This document shows, in pieces, positions 45,519-56,002 of a DNA stretch of 64,000 nt. How positions within the stretch are numbered: position 1 is the stretch's first letter; the number at the start of each line of letters is the position of its first letter. The translations under genes and the position numbers were made by a program. The notes beneath the pieces are model-generated. The model was not told the origin of the DNA, did no database searches, and saw nothing but the letters and a program-made list of their open reading frames with translations. Origin of the DNA: Thereva unica (lineage: Eukaryota; Arthropoda; Insecta; Diptera; Therevidae); assembly GCA_949987705.1 (NCBI GenBank), contig OX465281.1, forward strand, positions 221,993,978 through 222,057,977, given 5' to 3'.

Positions 45519-46466
45519 CAGTGTCTCCATATACACGGTAATTACCGTAGATGCACCGTAATCTGGTATTTATCTACCGTCAAGGTAATAATGTATTACC
45601 GTGTCATATATCACCGTATTACCATTATAAATTATGTTGTTGTAAATATTTCTTCATGTAATGCGTAAAACGAATCTCAGTCAGTCAACTTAACAAATTT
45701 TGTAATGGCAATACTGCTTTTGGTCGCCGGGGATCCCCCAATAACTAAAAGTCTATCTCCACTCATACATAAATAAAACTACCAACAAGTCTTGGCAATC
45801 TATTCTCGTCCGTATTTAAATATCGGAAGGAGTGTTTGTAAGCGTGATGGATGAATGACCTAAAATTACGTTGTGTTTTCTTCTAGTTACGACGCGTTAC
45901 AAATACGTAGCAAACATTTAAATCTAAGAACTGTTTCAAGTTCCAGCTTTTATCTTAGAATAATCGCAATTTTAAAGTTATAGAGAGAGATTTTACGGTT
46001 TTAAGTTTAATATTTGTTTTCAAATGCCGAATGCGAGCGCATTTTCAGCCAAATCAATGATATCAAAACGAAAAAAAGAAACAAACTTCTAACCAAAACA
46101 ATAAAAGGGAATATTTTCACTCAGCAATCAATTAAAAGAAATGGCAAAAACTGTGTGGATTTCAAACCAACTAGCGACATGTTGTCAAAAATGAATAAAT
46201 CCATTTACGAAAAAGACACTGTCATGCTAGGAGAGTCTGATTCAGAATAATAATATGTTTCACAAGTTATTTAAATTTTCTTTTGTTAATAATTAAAACG
46301 CAAATATATTCAGACTTGATTTGGTTCATAATCTGGTTTTTTCCTTTGAAAAATTACACGGTAATTTACACGGTACACTTTTAGCAGATTCACCGTAATT
46401 TTGGTAGAAACACCGTATTTTTACCCTTACAACACGGTAACTCTCGATTTACATATGGAGACACTG
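45519..46466 (+). mobile_element. 948-bp hAT derivative inserted in LINE B
   Basis: TIRs CAGTGTCTCCATAT at both ends and exact 8-bp duplication AATCCAAC (45511-45518 and 46467-46474). Removing it restores the LINE sequence. Both subterminal zones are crowded with ACGGTAA/TTACCGT boxes. It retains only a transposase C-terminus, so it is non-autonomous. Confidence 0.92.
46014..46250 (+). pseudogene. hAT transposase C-terminal remnant (dimerisation domain)
   Basis: 78 codons including SNAECERIFSQINDIKTKKR and NKLL. This is the hAT family dimerisation motif (A-AER-FS--N-IKTK-RN-L). The catalytic part is absent, so the product could at most dimerise with a full transposase. Confidence 0.75.
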
Positions 46467-47573
46467 AATCCAACCCACATGTCATTTCGGCTGGAGCTCC
46501 CCAGGGGTCAATTCTCTCACCCGCACTTTTTCTAATCTTCATAAATGATCTGCTCTCAATCCCCTCCAACCCACCTCACTGCTTCGCTGATGACGGTACT
46601 CTGATTTCTCTTACTCCTTCGACAATATAAGACAAGCACGTGCCAGACCTTGTCTTTACCACCGTCAACTGATGTCGACTTCGATCAACCGGGATATCGA
46701 ATCGATTCTTCATTGGGGCGAAATGAACCGCGTCGAATTCAATGCCACAAAAACGAAGTACTGTCTGATCTCCAACAAAAATTGTACCGACCTTCCTCCT
46801 ATCTCAGTGGATAAAGAAAATCTAACGGCTGACTCAACTCTCAACATCCTAGGGGTAACTTTAACGGAGCATCTGCGATGGAATGATCACATATTCCAAA
46901 TCGCCAAACAAGCCTCCCAATGCCTTGGATTTCTCAAGAGATGCAAGTTCCTCCTCCAGCCAGCCGTATTGGCTTCAATATACAAATCCTACATTCGGCC
47001 GCGCCTCGAATACAACTCTCATATCCGGGCAGGCGCCCCAAAAACAACCTTGGCTTGTCTCGACAAAGTGCAAAATCGTGCCCTCAAACTCATTGGTGAT
47101 GGCCCCTTTCGCGCCTCCATAGACACCTTAAGGCACCGTAGGAATGTAGCAGCCCTCTCCATACTTTATCGCTATTACCATGGCGACTGTTCCACTGAAA
47201 TTCAGGACCTCCTGCCTGCACGGTAATACCTTTCCCGCAACACAAAACTAGCCCGCTCGGCTCACCCCCATACCCTACAGCCCCTCGTTCACGCACAGTA
47301 CGGCTTAGAAGTTCGTTTATGAATAGAACAACTCGACTGTGGAATAATCTCCCGCAGTCAGTATTTCCGAACTCGTACAACACCTTAGAGTTCAAACGTG
47401 AGGTTCATCGTCATTTTCTTCTACACCCTCCAGACCCCCTCTAACCTTTCCGATTCTCCTCTATTCTTCAAACCAAGCTTTTTACTAGACATTGCACCAT
47501 GAACTGAACGACATGACGGACTGATAGTATAAAGAATTACACCTAAGCTTGGTTTTTTCATAAAAAAAGGTAT

Positions 47574-47845
47574 GGGAACAGCTTCTTTCTGCACCCTGCT
47601 TCTCAGCTGTTTCTCTAACGGAGGATGATACAGCTACTCTAGATTTAACAACCTTAACTGACCCGGCCATAATACTTGAGAAGGGCTCTTCGGTGGAGGC
47701 TGCTTCCAGTCTGGCTCCTGACCACCCGAAAACCCGTAGAAAGCATGGTATACGCAAACGCAGTCATAAAGTCAACGTTACGGATGCTGTCACTGCGAAC
47801 CCCACTACTAGTTCATTTGTACCCGAACCCTCACTCTCAATCTAG
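47574..47845 (+). other. Unassigned open frame, about 90 codons, without ATG at its start
   Basis: Directly after the LINE B tail, a stop-free frame reads WEQLLSAPCFSAVSLTEDDT and, further on, PDHPKTRRKHGIRKRSHK, ending PEPSLSI. The composition (acidic, then basic, then Ser/Thr-rich) is protein-like. It may be the end of a LINE ORF1 or of an adjoining decayed element. No family recognised. Confidence 0.3.
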
Positions 47846-47974
47846 GGCTAGTTGGAAATAATATATTTATTTTTGGCAGAAAATATGCATTAAATCAATT
47901 TTTTTATTTATAGTCGATTTACGGGTGGTTTCATCGCTTTAGGATTACCCTTTATCATAAAATTTGGTTTGATT

Positions 47975-48430
47975 TGGTATAAATCAACCACCTTCGCAAA
48001 AAATATTCAAAATTTGTTTCTTCTTCCTCTTTACGCTCCTTTAATCCCTCATGGGACATAGGGTGGAAACAGTTGCCCTCCAGCGGACTCTGTTTTGTGG
48101 GACAGTTCTCAGCTCCGACCAGGATCTCCCAGTTCTCTTCCACGTTGTTCTAGGTCTTCCTACGATGTTCTAGGTCTTCCTTGCGGATTCCAGTCAAGGG
48201 CCTGTTTGGCTAGATTTTCGTTTTCGCGTCGCAAGGTGTGGCCAACCCAATTCCATTTCGTTCGACTGAGTTGTTCGCCATAGTTCGTCGTTTGAAATTC
48301 TATCTTGCAAGCGGATTTTTAGGATACGATCCAGGTATCTGTTCTTGAAGACTTTTAAGCGCCCTGTGATGAATTGGGTGACTTTCCATGTTTCGCAACC
48401 GTACAAAAGAACTGCTCATTTTTTGGCCCA
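47975..48430 (-). pseudogene. RTE/L2-like LINE, C-terminal remnant
   Basis: Minus strand reads YGCETWKVTQFITGRLKVFK, then RYLDRILKIRLQDRISNDEL, and in another frame NRVRWRATVSTLCPM. This is the typical C-terminal stretch YG-ETW...F--R-LR-IL-I-W-D-ISN-ELW...W----. Different in type from LINE B next to it. Confidence 0.65.
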
Positions 48431-49082
48431 TCTTAATTATATTGCAATTATTTCGAAAAACATAGAACACAAGAGGACTTGAATTGTGATAATTGATCAT
48501 AAAACAATGAGCAAGTTCCTTCTTTTATGACAACTTGCCATAATTTTCCATTTTCGTTTACAGGGTTATAATTTGTGTCATTATTTCTGTCATAAAAATG
48601 CCAAAAACTTCAAGTCATAAAAGTTGTCATTATAATGACATCGTGTAAACACGACGTTTAAAGGATGTCATTATTCTGACGACAAATAATGACATCAAAA
48701 TGATCAGTGTGTCTGTCATTCGTGCAAACTCGCCATTAGTCCCAGTAACCTTTGTAAAGTTTTCCTAATATTTGGGATAGGAAACTCAGTTACTGCTTTT
48801 CTCCTCTCCTCTGACAGTCGTCGTTCCCGCTAGACACCCTATCAAAAATTCATATCAAAAGCTCGAAAGAAATTAATTTAATAAAAATAAGTGAATTGTG
48901 GACACTTTTAATTCTATCCTATTCTAGGCAATTACGCTTCACTTTTTCTTTACCTAACGTGGTATTTCTTTGAACAAAGCAAACATTCAAGTACACACAT
49001 TTCGGCACAATTACTTAGTTTCCTTACTGATTTCCTTGAGGTATATCAGAAGTTCTTAGAATATTTATCACAAAAAACAATC
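48431..49082. other. Upstream region of receptor module 6
   Basis: Repeated TGACATNAT / ATNATGTCA motifs between about 48590 and 48720 (for example TGTCATTATTCTGACGACAA) suggest a small palindromic repeat. No gene. Confidence 0.35.
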
Positions 49083-50123
49083 ATGTTTCATGAAAGAACT
49101 ACAGAAATGATTCCATATTTTAAATTATCCAGATTTTTAACATTTCATCAGTATTCACTGAAAGAAATGCGAAACGGAAAAATGTGCCTGATCAGAAGTA
49201 AATTGTGGATGTGCTACTCTTTAGTAGTATTTTTTCTATATCTTGGTTTGTTACTATGAATTTTTATTAATAACTACTAACGACTTAGTTTTATAGCTGG
49301 ATACATTTATACAACATTTATTAAGAACCTCCTTGTGTTTAAGCTAAACGGTGTCCTAGATCCCATAATGTACTATTCAATATTGATAAGGATTCACTCA
49401 GATGTAATACTAATTACTATAGGTGTAATCACATCGTGGGTGAAAAGCAACGCAATCATTGATGTTGCCAACGAGCTTATTTGGATTAAAGATGCATTAT
49501 TCGACTTGGGAACAACTGTTCCCGATAACAAGAGAATCATTTCACGATATGCTTTTGGAGTATTTGTAGTGATGACAATACCAAGCCCAACATTGGTTGA
49601 TCTTTTCAACCAAAACTCGGAAGTCGGAGGTCGTGAATATGTTGTGTTAATAATATTTAGCTATATACCAATGTTTACAATACTGGTAAAAGAAATGCAG
49701 TTTTACTGCCTAATGCAATCGATCAACAACAGTTTCATTGCTATTAACACAAAACTGCTGAGATTTTGCGACAACCAAGTGAAATGCATATACCCAGTTA
49801 AAACGAACATAAACATTCTATATAATACTCGCAAAGTAAATAGACAATTGCTTGATCCTGTTGTTGTTAGAAAGTTGTCAAACATTTATATGAAATTACT
49901 CAGAATCACAATGGTAGTTTTGGCTGTGTATTCTACACATTTGATATTCTTCACTATGGTCTCGTTTGCTAATTTAACAATCCAGTGCTATAATGTCTAC
50001 CTACTGACCATGGATGCATCTGCTATTGGTTACTTGCATTTATTTGCCTTGATAATACGTATTGTATTTCGACTTGCGTTACTAACCTTGAATTCATTTA
50101 TCTGCAATCAAGTGCAGGATGCG
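49083..50123 (+). CDS. Gustatory receptor-like module 6 (lacks the C-terminal exon)
   Basis: Exon 1 is 49083-49245 (54 codons plus 1 base; short and easily missed) and exon 2 is 49297-50123. The 51-bp phase-1 intron has donor GTTTGT and acceptor GTTTTATAG. About 330 residues. Exon 1 reads MIPYFKLSRFLTFHQYSLKE, then a membrane segment. Exon 2 has ELIWIDALFDLGTTV-like spacing (I-W-I-K-D-A-L-F), KEMQFYCLMQSI, KLSNIYMKLLRIT, and a last segment ending NSFICNQVQDA. The GTGAGT donor follows in phase 0. The donor of exon 1 is weak. This is 7tm_7 chemoreceptor type without TM7. A Transib element starts 360 bp further on, and no C-terminal exon lies between. Confidence 0.74.
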
Positions 50124-50725
50124 GTGAGTATTGTTTTTTTTGCTTCCATTTCTTTTCATCGTGTAAAAGGCTTGCGTAAAATATAAACCCTAAAATTGGT
50201 ATTCTCTAATCTGGTAACGTTATAGCGAGTCACCCTAGGAGGCCCTTACTCCCTTCAGTGTTCCCGCAGGAGTTGTTTGTCTATCATACATATTTTTATT
50301 ACGCCCTATTTCGCGGGAGTGCACAGCAAAGAAATGGGCGCTCTCAGGTCACTTGATAAAATAACAACAATAAAAGTAAAATAATTTATTAATATGTTCC
50401 GAAATAAATTTGAAGTAACAAACTTAACTTTAACTACATTTTACAAAAATCATTCAATGCTATCGGACTGCATTCCCAGCGAAGCACAGTGCGTAATTTT
50501 CATAATCTAGAGGGACAAAAGTCTTGAACCCAAACTATACAAATTTACTACGGGATAAAATGTGTTGAATGAAATTTAAAGACATTGTCAAGGTTTTAGA
50601 CATATGTATATTGCAACCATATTATATAACATATAACACAAATAAAACATATAAAACAATTATTTGACTGTACAAAAAAAAAAAGATTCATAAAAAGTGA
50701 GATTCGTTTGAAGAATCATGAAGAC

Positions 50726-50871
50726 CTTTTAGAAATGAAAACTTCTGACATTGAACACGAAGAAATTCAGTCAGAATAATGACATTCTTCAAAGTCGCTA
50801 TGGGTATCAGAATCTGAATTTTCTGACTGAATTCCTTCGTGTTCAATGTCAGAAGTTTTCATTTCTAAAAG
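50726..50871. repeat. Inverted duplication of the transposase 3' end (51-bp arms)
   Basis: 50726-50776 and 50821-50871 are inverted copies with one mismatch in 51, around a 44-base spacer. Each arm carries the codons for MKTSDIEHE and IQSE. The transposase stop codon (50767-50769) lies in the left arm. Confidence 0.9.
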
Positions 50872-52275
50872 TTCACAGACTTCAGGAGTCATTTGGCTAC
50901 GTCTAGTTTTGGGAGCAGCGCGTAAGCTTGCAATGTAGGGGTCTGATGTTATTAATAACCGATATATTAAGTCTGTGTTCGTGTCCACTCTTGAAGTTTT
51001 CCGCGTAAATAATTCCCTAAATTTTCTATTGTCCTTATTTCTAGCCTCTTGTGCTTCTTCCGAAAGTTGGCCGATTGGAAGAACACAAGAAGCAATTATT
51101 TCTTTTCCGTGAAAGAGTATTTTGTGCACGCTAACGGGCATCGAGTACCATGAGTACTCTTTGATGTATAAGTCTCTCGTTTGCTTAGCAAATTCCTGAA
51201 ACTTATCGATATTAATGTGAAATCCGCTATTTATACATTCTAAGATGACATGGAAGCGCTTAATAAGCTCAACATTAACACCTGTTATTTCAGCTGACTT
51301 TTCAGCATTTCTGAAGAACTTACGGGCTGTATTACCATCATTGGTATTTCCAGTTTGTTGTTTAGGCATATCTACTAATAAGCCTAACTCACTCCTGAAC
51401 TTTTCTTGAACTTCTTTCTTTTTCTCGGCAACTTTATTTTTATTCTCAGCTCCTCGAGCCTGCCACGATTTTATTTCAAGTCTATACGAAATGTGCAATA
51501 TGCATTCCAAAAATCTGATCCATGAATGGAGAGGTGACACGCCCAAAGAAAGAAGATTGCTATTTACCGGCTTTTCTAAGATGCGGCTTTCATTATTCAT
51601 GTCCTTTGGCTTTACACCACATAAATAGCAAGTCTGTGTGGAAGCACATGATGCTACGGCATTACATATTTTGCCATCAATCATACAAAATATCAGTTTT
51701 GGCTTAACCAAGACTTCCATGTCATTTATAATAATTTTAGTAGGTGATAGTGAAGTTACTTGTCTCTTAATTTTATTCACCTCCGTCGTTATAACAATCA
51801 TGGTTTTCTTGGCAAACACGAACTTGATGGGACGACAATATCTGGTCGAAGAAGGCGAAAGGTTTTGCCACACAATGTTTTTAACGCTCTGGTTATTTAT
51901 TGAAATCATTTGAATAGGCACCATCGATATACTGAACAAACTTTCATCACTGCAATGTTCTTCAGAAAATTTTTGTTTATATTTATTTTGCTCCGCTCCA
52001 TCACATCCCCATTTTACAATTATATTTAAACCTTTCAAGTCACTTATAGTTTTCAGTACTTCTTCTTGCACTTGACATAATCGTATAATTGTGTGATCCA
52101 TTAGAGATTGCAAGTTAATTTCGGCGGAAGTTTCTGTGACATTAATGCCACTCGGGTAGCACAATTGTTTTGCCGCTTTAACCCTGTAGTAAGGTGGATA
52201 CATTTTTTTGTTAATTCGTTTAACTTGCTCTCGAATAATATAATATTGGTGTGTAGAGAGATTCGCATCGACCAT
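50767..52275 (-). pseudogene. Transib transposase (RAG1-like), main frame, 502 aa
   Basis: Carries the RAG1/Transib core: KWGCDG with D92, CMIDGKICNA with D200 (108 residues later, the spacing of the RAG1 pair D600/D708), then STQTCYLCG. LPIGQLSEEAQEARNKDNRK holds the third acid near E409. The zinc-type CYLC pair is present. It cuts at the element ends through hairpin intermediates. The frame is open upstream (ESSKPVGLSADQALALM) to a frameshift in an A-run near 52345-52353, where it takes over from the N-terminal frame. This is the only break I see. The acidic tail (ENSDSDTHSDFEE) is unusual. Confidence 0.85.
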
Positions 52276-52344
52276 TAATGCGAGAGCTTGATCTGCCGAA
52301 AGGCCGACCGGTTTTGAGCTCTCTAAACACTTTCGCGTTTTTTT

Positions 52345-52861
52345 TTATTACAGTACCTCTTCTAGGCGAAAACTGATAAAGTTCTTTTACAATTGCCGCC
52401 GAATCTTTTTTTCCTTCCTTGCGAAGTTGTACTTCGGTTGCCATTGCTATCTCTTGCAGACTCGATGTTTCAAGAAGATGTTGTATGCATCGTCTTTTTG
52501 TTTTAGTGCTCGAACTTTCAAAGTCTCTTTGCGGTCTTCCGAGCGAACCCGAACTCGTTCCAGGTAGTGACACACCTTCGAGCGCTTCAGAGGCAATATC
52601 AGGTAACGGTAAGTTGCCTTCTAACCACGCTGAATTTGTGTTTAGGAATCGATCTCGATGTCTTCCCAACTTCGACCATTTTTGTTCAATTTTTTGGCAA
52701 AAACTTCTGATAGTCACTTTTAAACTTCTTATAACGTTATCCGAAAAGGACGGGTTACCAAGTTCTTGCAATATGTGGTGTAACAAAGCATCCGTCCTTA
52801 TTTCTTTTGCGTTAGCAAACCAAATGTCGAAAAATTTTCTACGAGAGATTTCTGAAGGCAT
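52345..52861 (-). pseudogene. Transib transposase, N-terminal frame
   Basis: From ATG 52861 (MPSEISRRKFFDIWFANAKE) through a serine-rich linker (SLPGTSSGSLGRPQRDFESS) to SPRRGTVIKK, where the frame slips in the A-run. The ATG directly follows a TTATTTTCAG acceptor-like sequence on the minus strand, so an upstream non-coding exon is possible. The frame is also open further upstream to 53005. Reading past 52345 in this frame leaves the family sequence. Confidence 0.7.
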
Positions 52862-53654
52862 TCTGAAAATAAAAAAAGTTATATGAGTGTCGCAAATATT
52901 CGCAAACAACGGAACGTTTTTCTCGTAGCTAACAAATAGTTCTTTCAAAAAAATATTGTAAGGGATCTGTATACTTCGATATAATGCACTAAAACTCAAC
53001 ACCAAATTGATTTAGCAATATTTCGACTAAAAATAATCTCTCTTTAGTAAAATGGCGCTCGTGATTAAATTTTAACACAGATTAAAACAAATACATATGG
53101 AAACTTACCTCAATACTTCGAAGAAAACAATAAAAACTCACAATAGCTAGTAGCGCACATAGACACAGTATATTCAACGAGCGAACTCAACCCAATGACG
53201 CATCTCTTTGAGCGCTTGGCCGACACAACTCAGGTAGCCGGCCGTTCTGACCCTTTTTTTATTGTGTGTTACGAGTTATTGGAAAATAACCTTTAGGGAC
53301 ACGTAATATGGTTCGTCTTCTTTAAATATAAATAACTATTTTACCAGCATAGACTAGTGTAGAATTTGACTTTTGTCTCTCTAGAAATTACGTATTGTGC
53401 GCCGGCCGTGGGGGAAGCGAGCGGAGCGGTCGTTCCAGCGCCATGTGGCCAGGGGGGTTTGAAAAATACAATTCTTGTGATGTACAAGCGTCGACCAAAG
53501 GGCTCCAAAAGACAATTACCCTCAAGGATCAAGGGCTAGGGCCGGTGCTTTGTATGCCCTTTAAGATTTCAAAATTTGAGCAATTTTCCGTGCCCATACA
53601 ATACAGGCTAACCTGGATTTTTCTTAAAGTATCGCCAGGTGGACCGGGTGGCTC

Positions 53655-53805
53655 CAAAACAGCGATATGCCTAGACACCCTAGCAACTGTCTTTCAAGCA
53701 GAGGTGTACGCTATACAGGCATGCACTCATGAGATATTAAAAAGGTCATACGAAACTAAAAGGATCTTTATCTTCTCTGATAGCCAAGCTATAATTAGGT
53801 CGTAG
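53655..53805 (+). pseudogene. LINE RNase H scrap
   Basis: ATVFQAEVYAIQACTHEILK and IFIFSDSQAIIRS match the E and D blocks of Jockey/I-group RNase H. The preceding frame does not continue the domain. A hAT-MITE-end-like sequence (CAGGGCCGGCTGGC) starts at 53813, just past its stop. Confidence 0.6.
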
Positions 53806-53812
53806 GACCAAG

Positions 53813-53870
53813 CAGGGCCGGCTGGCACCCCGTGCGAGATATTTGTATGCGCCCTTAAATTTGTAGATTA
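53813..53870 (+). mobile_element. Solo hAT-type MITE end
   Basis: CAGGGCCGGCTGGCACC and a following TATGCGCCC box resemble the MITE at 55271. No right end seen. Confidence 0.4.
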
Positions 53871-54173
53871 CCTATATTATTATGAGCAAATTATACAATA
53901 ACCCGAATAAAAGTAAAAGATGACCTTACAACGGCCGCTTGGGAGTACATACGGGGCTCACGACGGCCAAACTTGACCGACTTGTTCACACGGGGCATAC
54001 GACGGTAAATTTGAATTTTAGTGGAAAATTTTAATATTTAAACGCTCGAAGAAAAAAAACAGGACTAAAGTACAAAATGCTGTATAGTTAATTTATACTT
54101 TGTCAGCTTAAGTCTATGGTTAATTCATAGTAATTGTGATGTCAACAGGGGTATAGTTTTTTTGTTTAAAGCA

Positions 54174-54680
54174 TTATTTTTTTGTTGGGTGAAAAGCATA
54201 TACAACATTTGTTGACCGGTTCGTTCTTTGCATATTCTGTCCGACCAGGATATTCCTTAAGCATTTTTGTATGCCTATTGTGTCGAACTTGATTCTATCG
54301 GACAGGAACTGTACCTTAACGATATCATATAAGACCTCCAAAATAAAGCAAGAGATAATCGCTTGCCTCCTAAATGACAGCGGCATGAATTTCAACTTCT
54401 TGAGCCTGTCCGTGGAGTGCAGTAAATTAAAAAAATCACGCGGGTCGTGTAGGTGTGTCAGAGCCAAGAGGAGAAATTTCTTCTATACTGTTTCCAAACT
54501 ACCGCTACTTACCTGAAATATAAGATCCCAGATCGGGCAAGCATATTTCAGGATTAGGCAGACGAGCGAACAGAAAAGAGTTTTTGGGGCCCGAACGTTA
54601 CCGAATTCTTGGGCTCTGGAAGCAATATTATCGTAATGCAACTTGAAATTTAATTTATTGTTCAGAACAAAGCCTAGATC
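54174..54680 (-). pseudogene. Jockey-clade LINE RT C-terminal remnant
   Basis: Minus strand reads DLDLGFVLNNKLNFKLHYDN, then TLFCSLVRLILKYACPIWD, and ALTHLHDPRDFFN with a frame change between. This is the thumb/C-terminal region of a Jockey-type RT (DLGV-LD-KL-F--HY--I, L--SLVR-ILEYA-P-WDP). Interrupted by the MITE at 54687. Confidence 0.62.
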
Positions 54681-54686
54681 TGATCT

Positions 54687-55132
54687 GGAGTGCGTTCAAA
54701 AACCTTACTATGGTTAACCATGGTTAACTATGGTAAACTTTTGTCGTTCAAAAACTCCGTGGTTAACTACAACATAACCACGAGCATAACTTTTTGGCGT
54801 TCAAAAACTTCCGTGGTTAACCATGGTGTAGTTAAATTTTAACCATGCTCGGGAGCATGGTTAGCGATAGTAAAGAAGAAGAAGAAGAATAAAAACAATT
54901 TTTTGACATTTGTTTTAATGTTAATAATGAACAAATCAAAGTGGGATTTGTGAGATTATTTTAAATAAATAATTATTGGAAATAATTGAGGCAAATAGCC
55001 GAAACTATTTTATAGAAATTTTTTTTAAATTTTCTTTACCACGTACATAAACTTTCGTGGTTAAGTGAAGTTATGTAGCATAACCACAGCTTACCTCGTG
55101 GTTTACTATAGTAAGGTTTTTGAACGCGCTCC
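54687..55132. mobile_element. 446-bp MITE with GGAGTGCGTTCAAAAACC ends
   Basis: GGAGTGCGTTCAAAAACCTT at the left is inverted to the right end (AAGGTTTTTGAACGCGCTCC). CGTTCAAAAAC is repeated three times in the left third (near 54692, 54744 and 54798), each followed by a GTGGTTAAC-type box. TGATC flanks on both sides (54681-54685 and 55133-55137) with one stray base. No coding capacity. Confidence 0.7.
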
Positions 55133-55270
55133 TGATCGACACGGTCTAAGGTTATAAGGTTTGTAGTAGTCGATAGCCCCTTTCCGAAAATTGATTGACA
55201 GTTCTGGATCGTCAAAATTTTGTATACAACTCGTTGTTGTATCTGCCTCGCTATATTCCATCCTCTCGAG

Positions 55271-55675
55271 CAGGACCGGTGCTTGGTCGAATTGCGCCCG
55301 GTGCAAGACCACGATTTGCCGATATGATAGCGTCGCCCCTGTTTAAGCACAATGGCCTTCTTGTAGCATTGGGGAAAGCAAAAGATATTTCGCCAAGCCG
55401 CGATTTTTGAATGGGTCAAATGTTTCTATAGCCAGTTTCAATTCCTCTTCTGTCATCATCTAATCAACCCAATCTCGACTTATCCTCGTTTTCATTTGAT
55501 TCCGAATAACCACAATGTCTACCCGAGAAGAAGTTTCTTGAAGATTGAAACTTCCATCATGATTTTGCCAGTTTCCTCCAGCTTCTGTGCCATCCCTCTC
55601 TTTCTGAAATTGCGCCCCTATCTAATTGCGCCCGGTGCAAGTGCACCATTTGCACCTATGAAAGCGCCGCCCCTG
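55271..55675 (+). mobile_element. 405-bp hAT-type MITE
   Basis: Starts CAGGACCGGTGCTTGG and ends GCGCCGCCCCTG, with exact 8-bp duplication CTCTCGAG at 55263-55270 and 55676-55683. A GCGCCCGGTGCA box occurs twice, once near each end. It has no transposase. The scraps at 3306, 53813 and 60317 belong to the same family. Confidence 0.85.
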
Positions 55676-56002
55676 CTCTCGAGTTGGGCCTATTATGCAT
55701 CTGAGAACTTTCTTCTCAAACCTGTTGACTCGTTCCTCTATGTCCTGGGCTATAGTCCTAGTCTCGCTACCATAATAATGCACTGGTCATATTACTGCTT
55801 TGTAGAGTGAAAGTTTCGTTTTCCTGTGCACAAATCTTTAGTGCAGGATTTGTTTTTGGGCATAAAAAGCTCTATTAGCCAGTAGTACTCGTCTAGTAAT
55901 TTCTTCCTTTTCATCGTTTCTGTTTGTAATTTTAGACCCAAAGTAGACTGTTTTATCAACTACCTCTACATATATTGTGTTCGTCGATAGTTATATTTCT
56001 TC

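Larger units (their letters stand above)
44105..47565 (+). mobile_element. LINE B (Jockey/CR1-like), 5'-truncated and split by a hAT element
   Basis: Begins inside the endonuclease domain (AELFASLNNMHQIVKCPTRV, then LLDLFLTSHPTRY and SSPLDNSDHKLI, the usual SDH block). The reverse transcriptase follows (STGPDKIPPMVLKKC at about 44990, VALDISKAFDRVWHSALL at about 45360). A hAT element interrupts at 45519-46466. The RT then resumes (HVISAGAPQGSILSPALFLI at about 46480, AFADDGTL-like region, ILGVTL, QIAKQASQCLGFLKRC). The 3' tail ends at about 47565 with CATAAAAAAA. Frames are broken in several places (for example 44550 and 45160). Non-LTR type with FADD palm motif and no RNase H. Confidence 0.85.
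50485..53399 (-). mobile_element. Transib DNA transposon
   Basis: 2915 bp. The left end CACAGTGCGTAATTTT (50485) and the inverse of the right end CACAATACGTAATTTC (53399) form TIRs that continue with TAGAGGGACAAAAGTC / TAGAGAGACAAAAGTC. Transib ends carry this CACWRTG heptamer, which is also the heptamer of V(D)J recombination signals. The flanks CGAAG and CGCCG agree at three of five positions, so the 5-bp duplication has decayed or the element has moved. Transposase in two frames. Confidence 0.88.

Noticed and set aside
53400..53404. CGCCG/CGAAG as a proven 5-bp Transib target duplication
   Set aside because: Only three of five bases agree. The TIRs define the ends, not the flanks.
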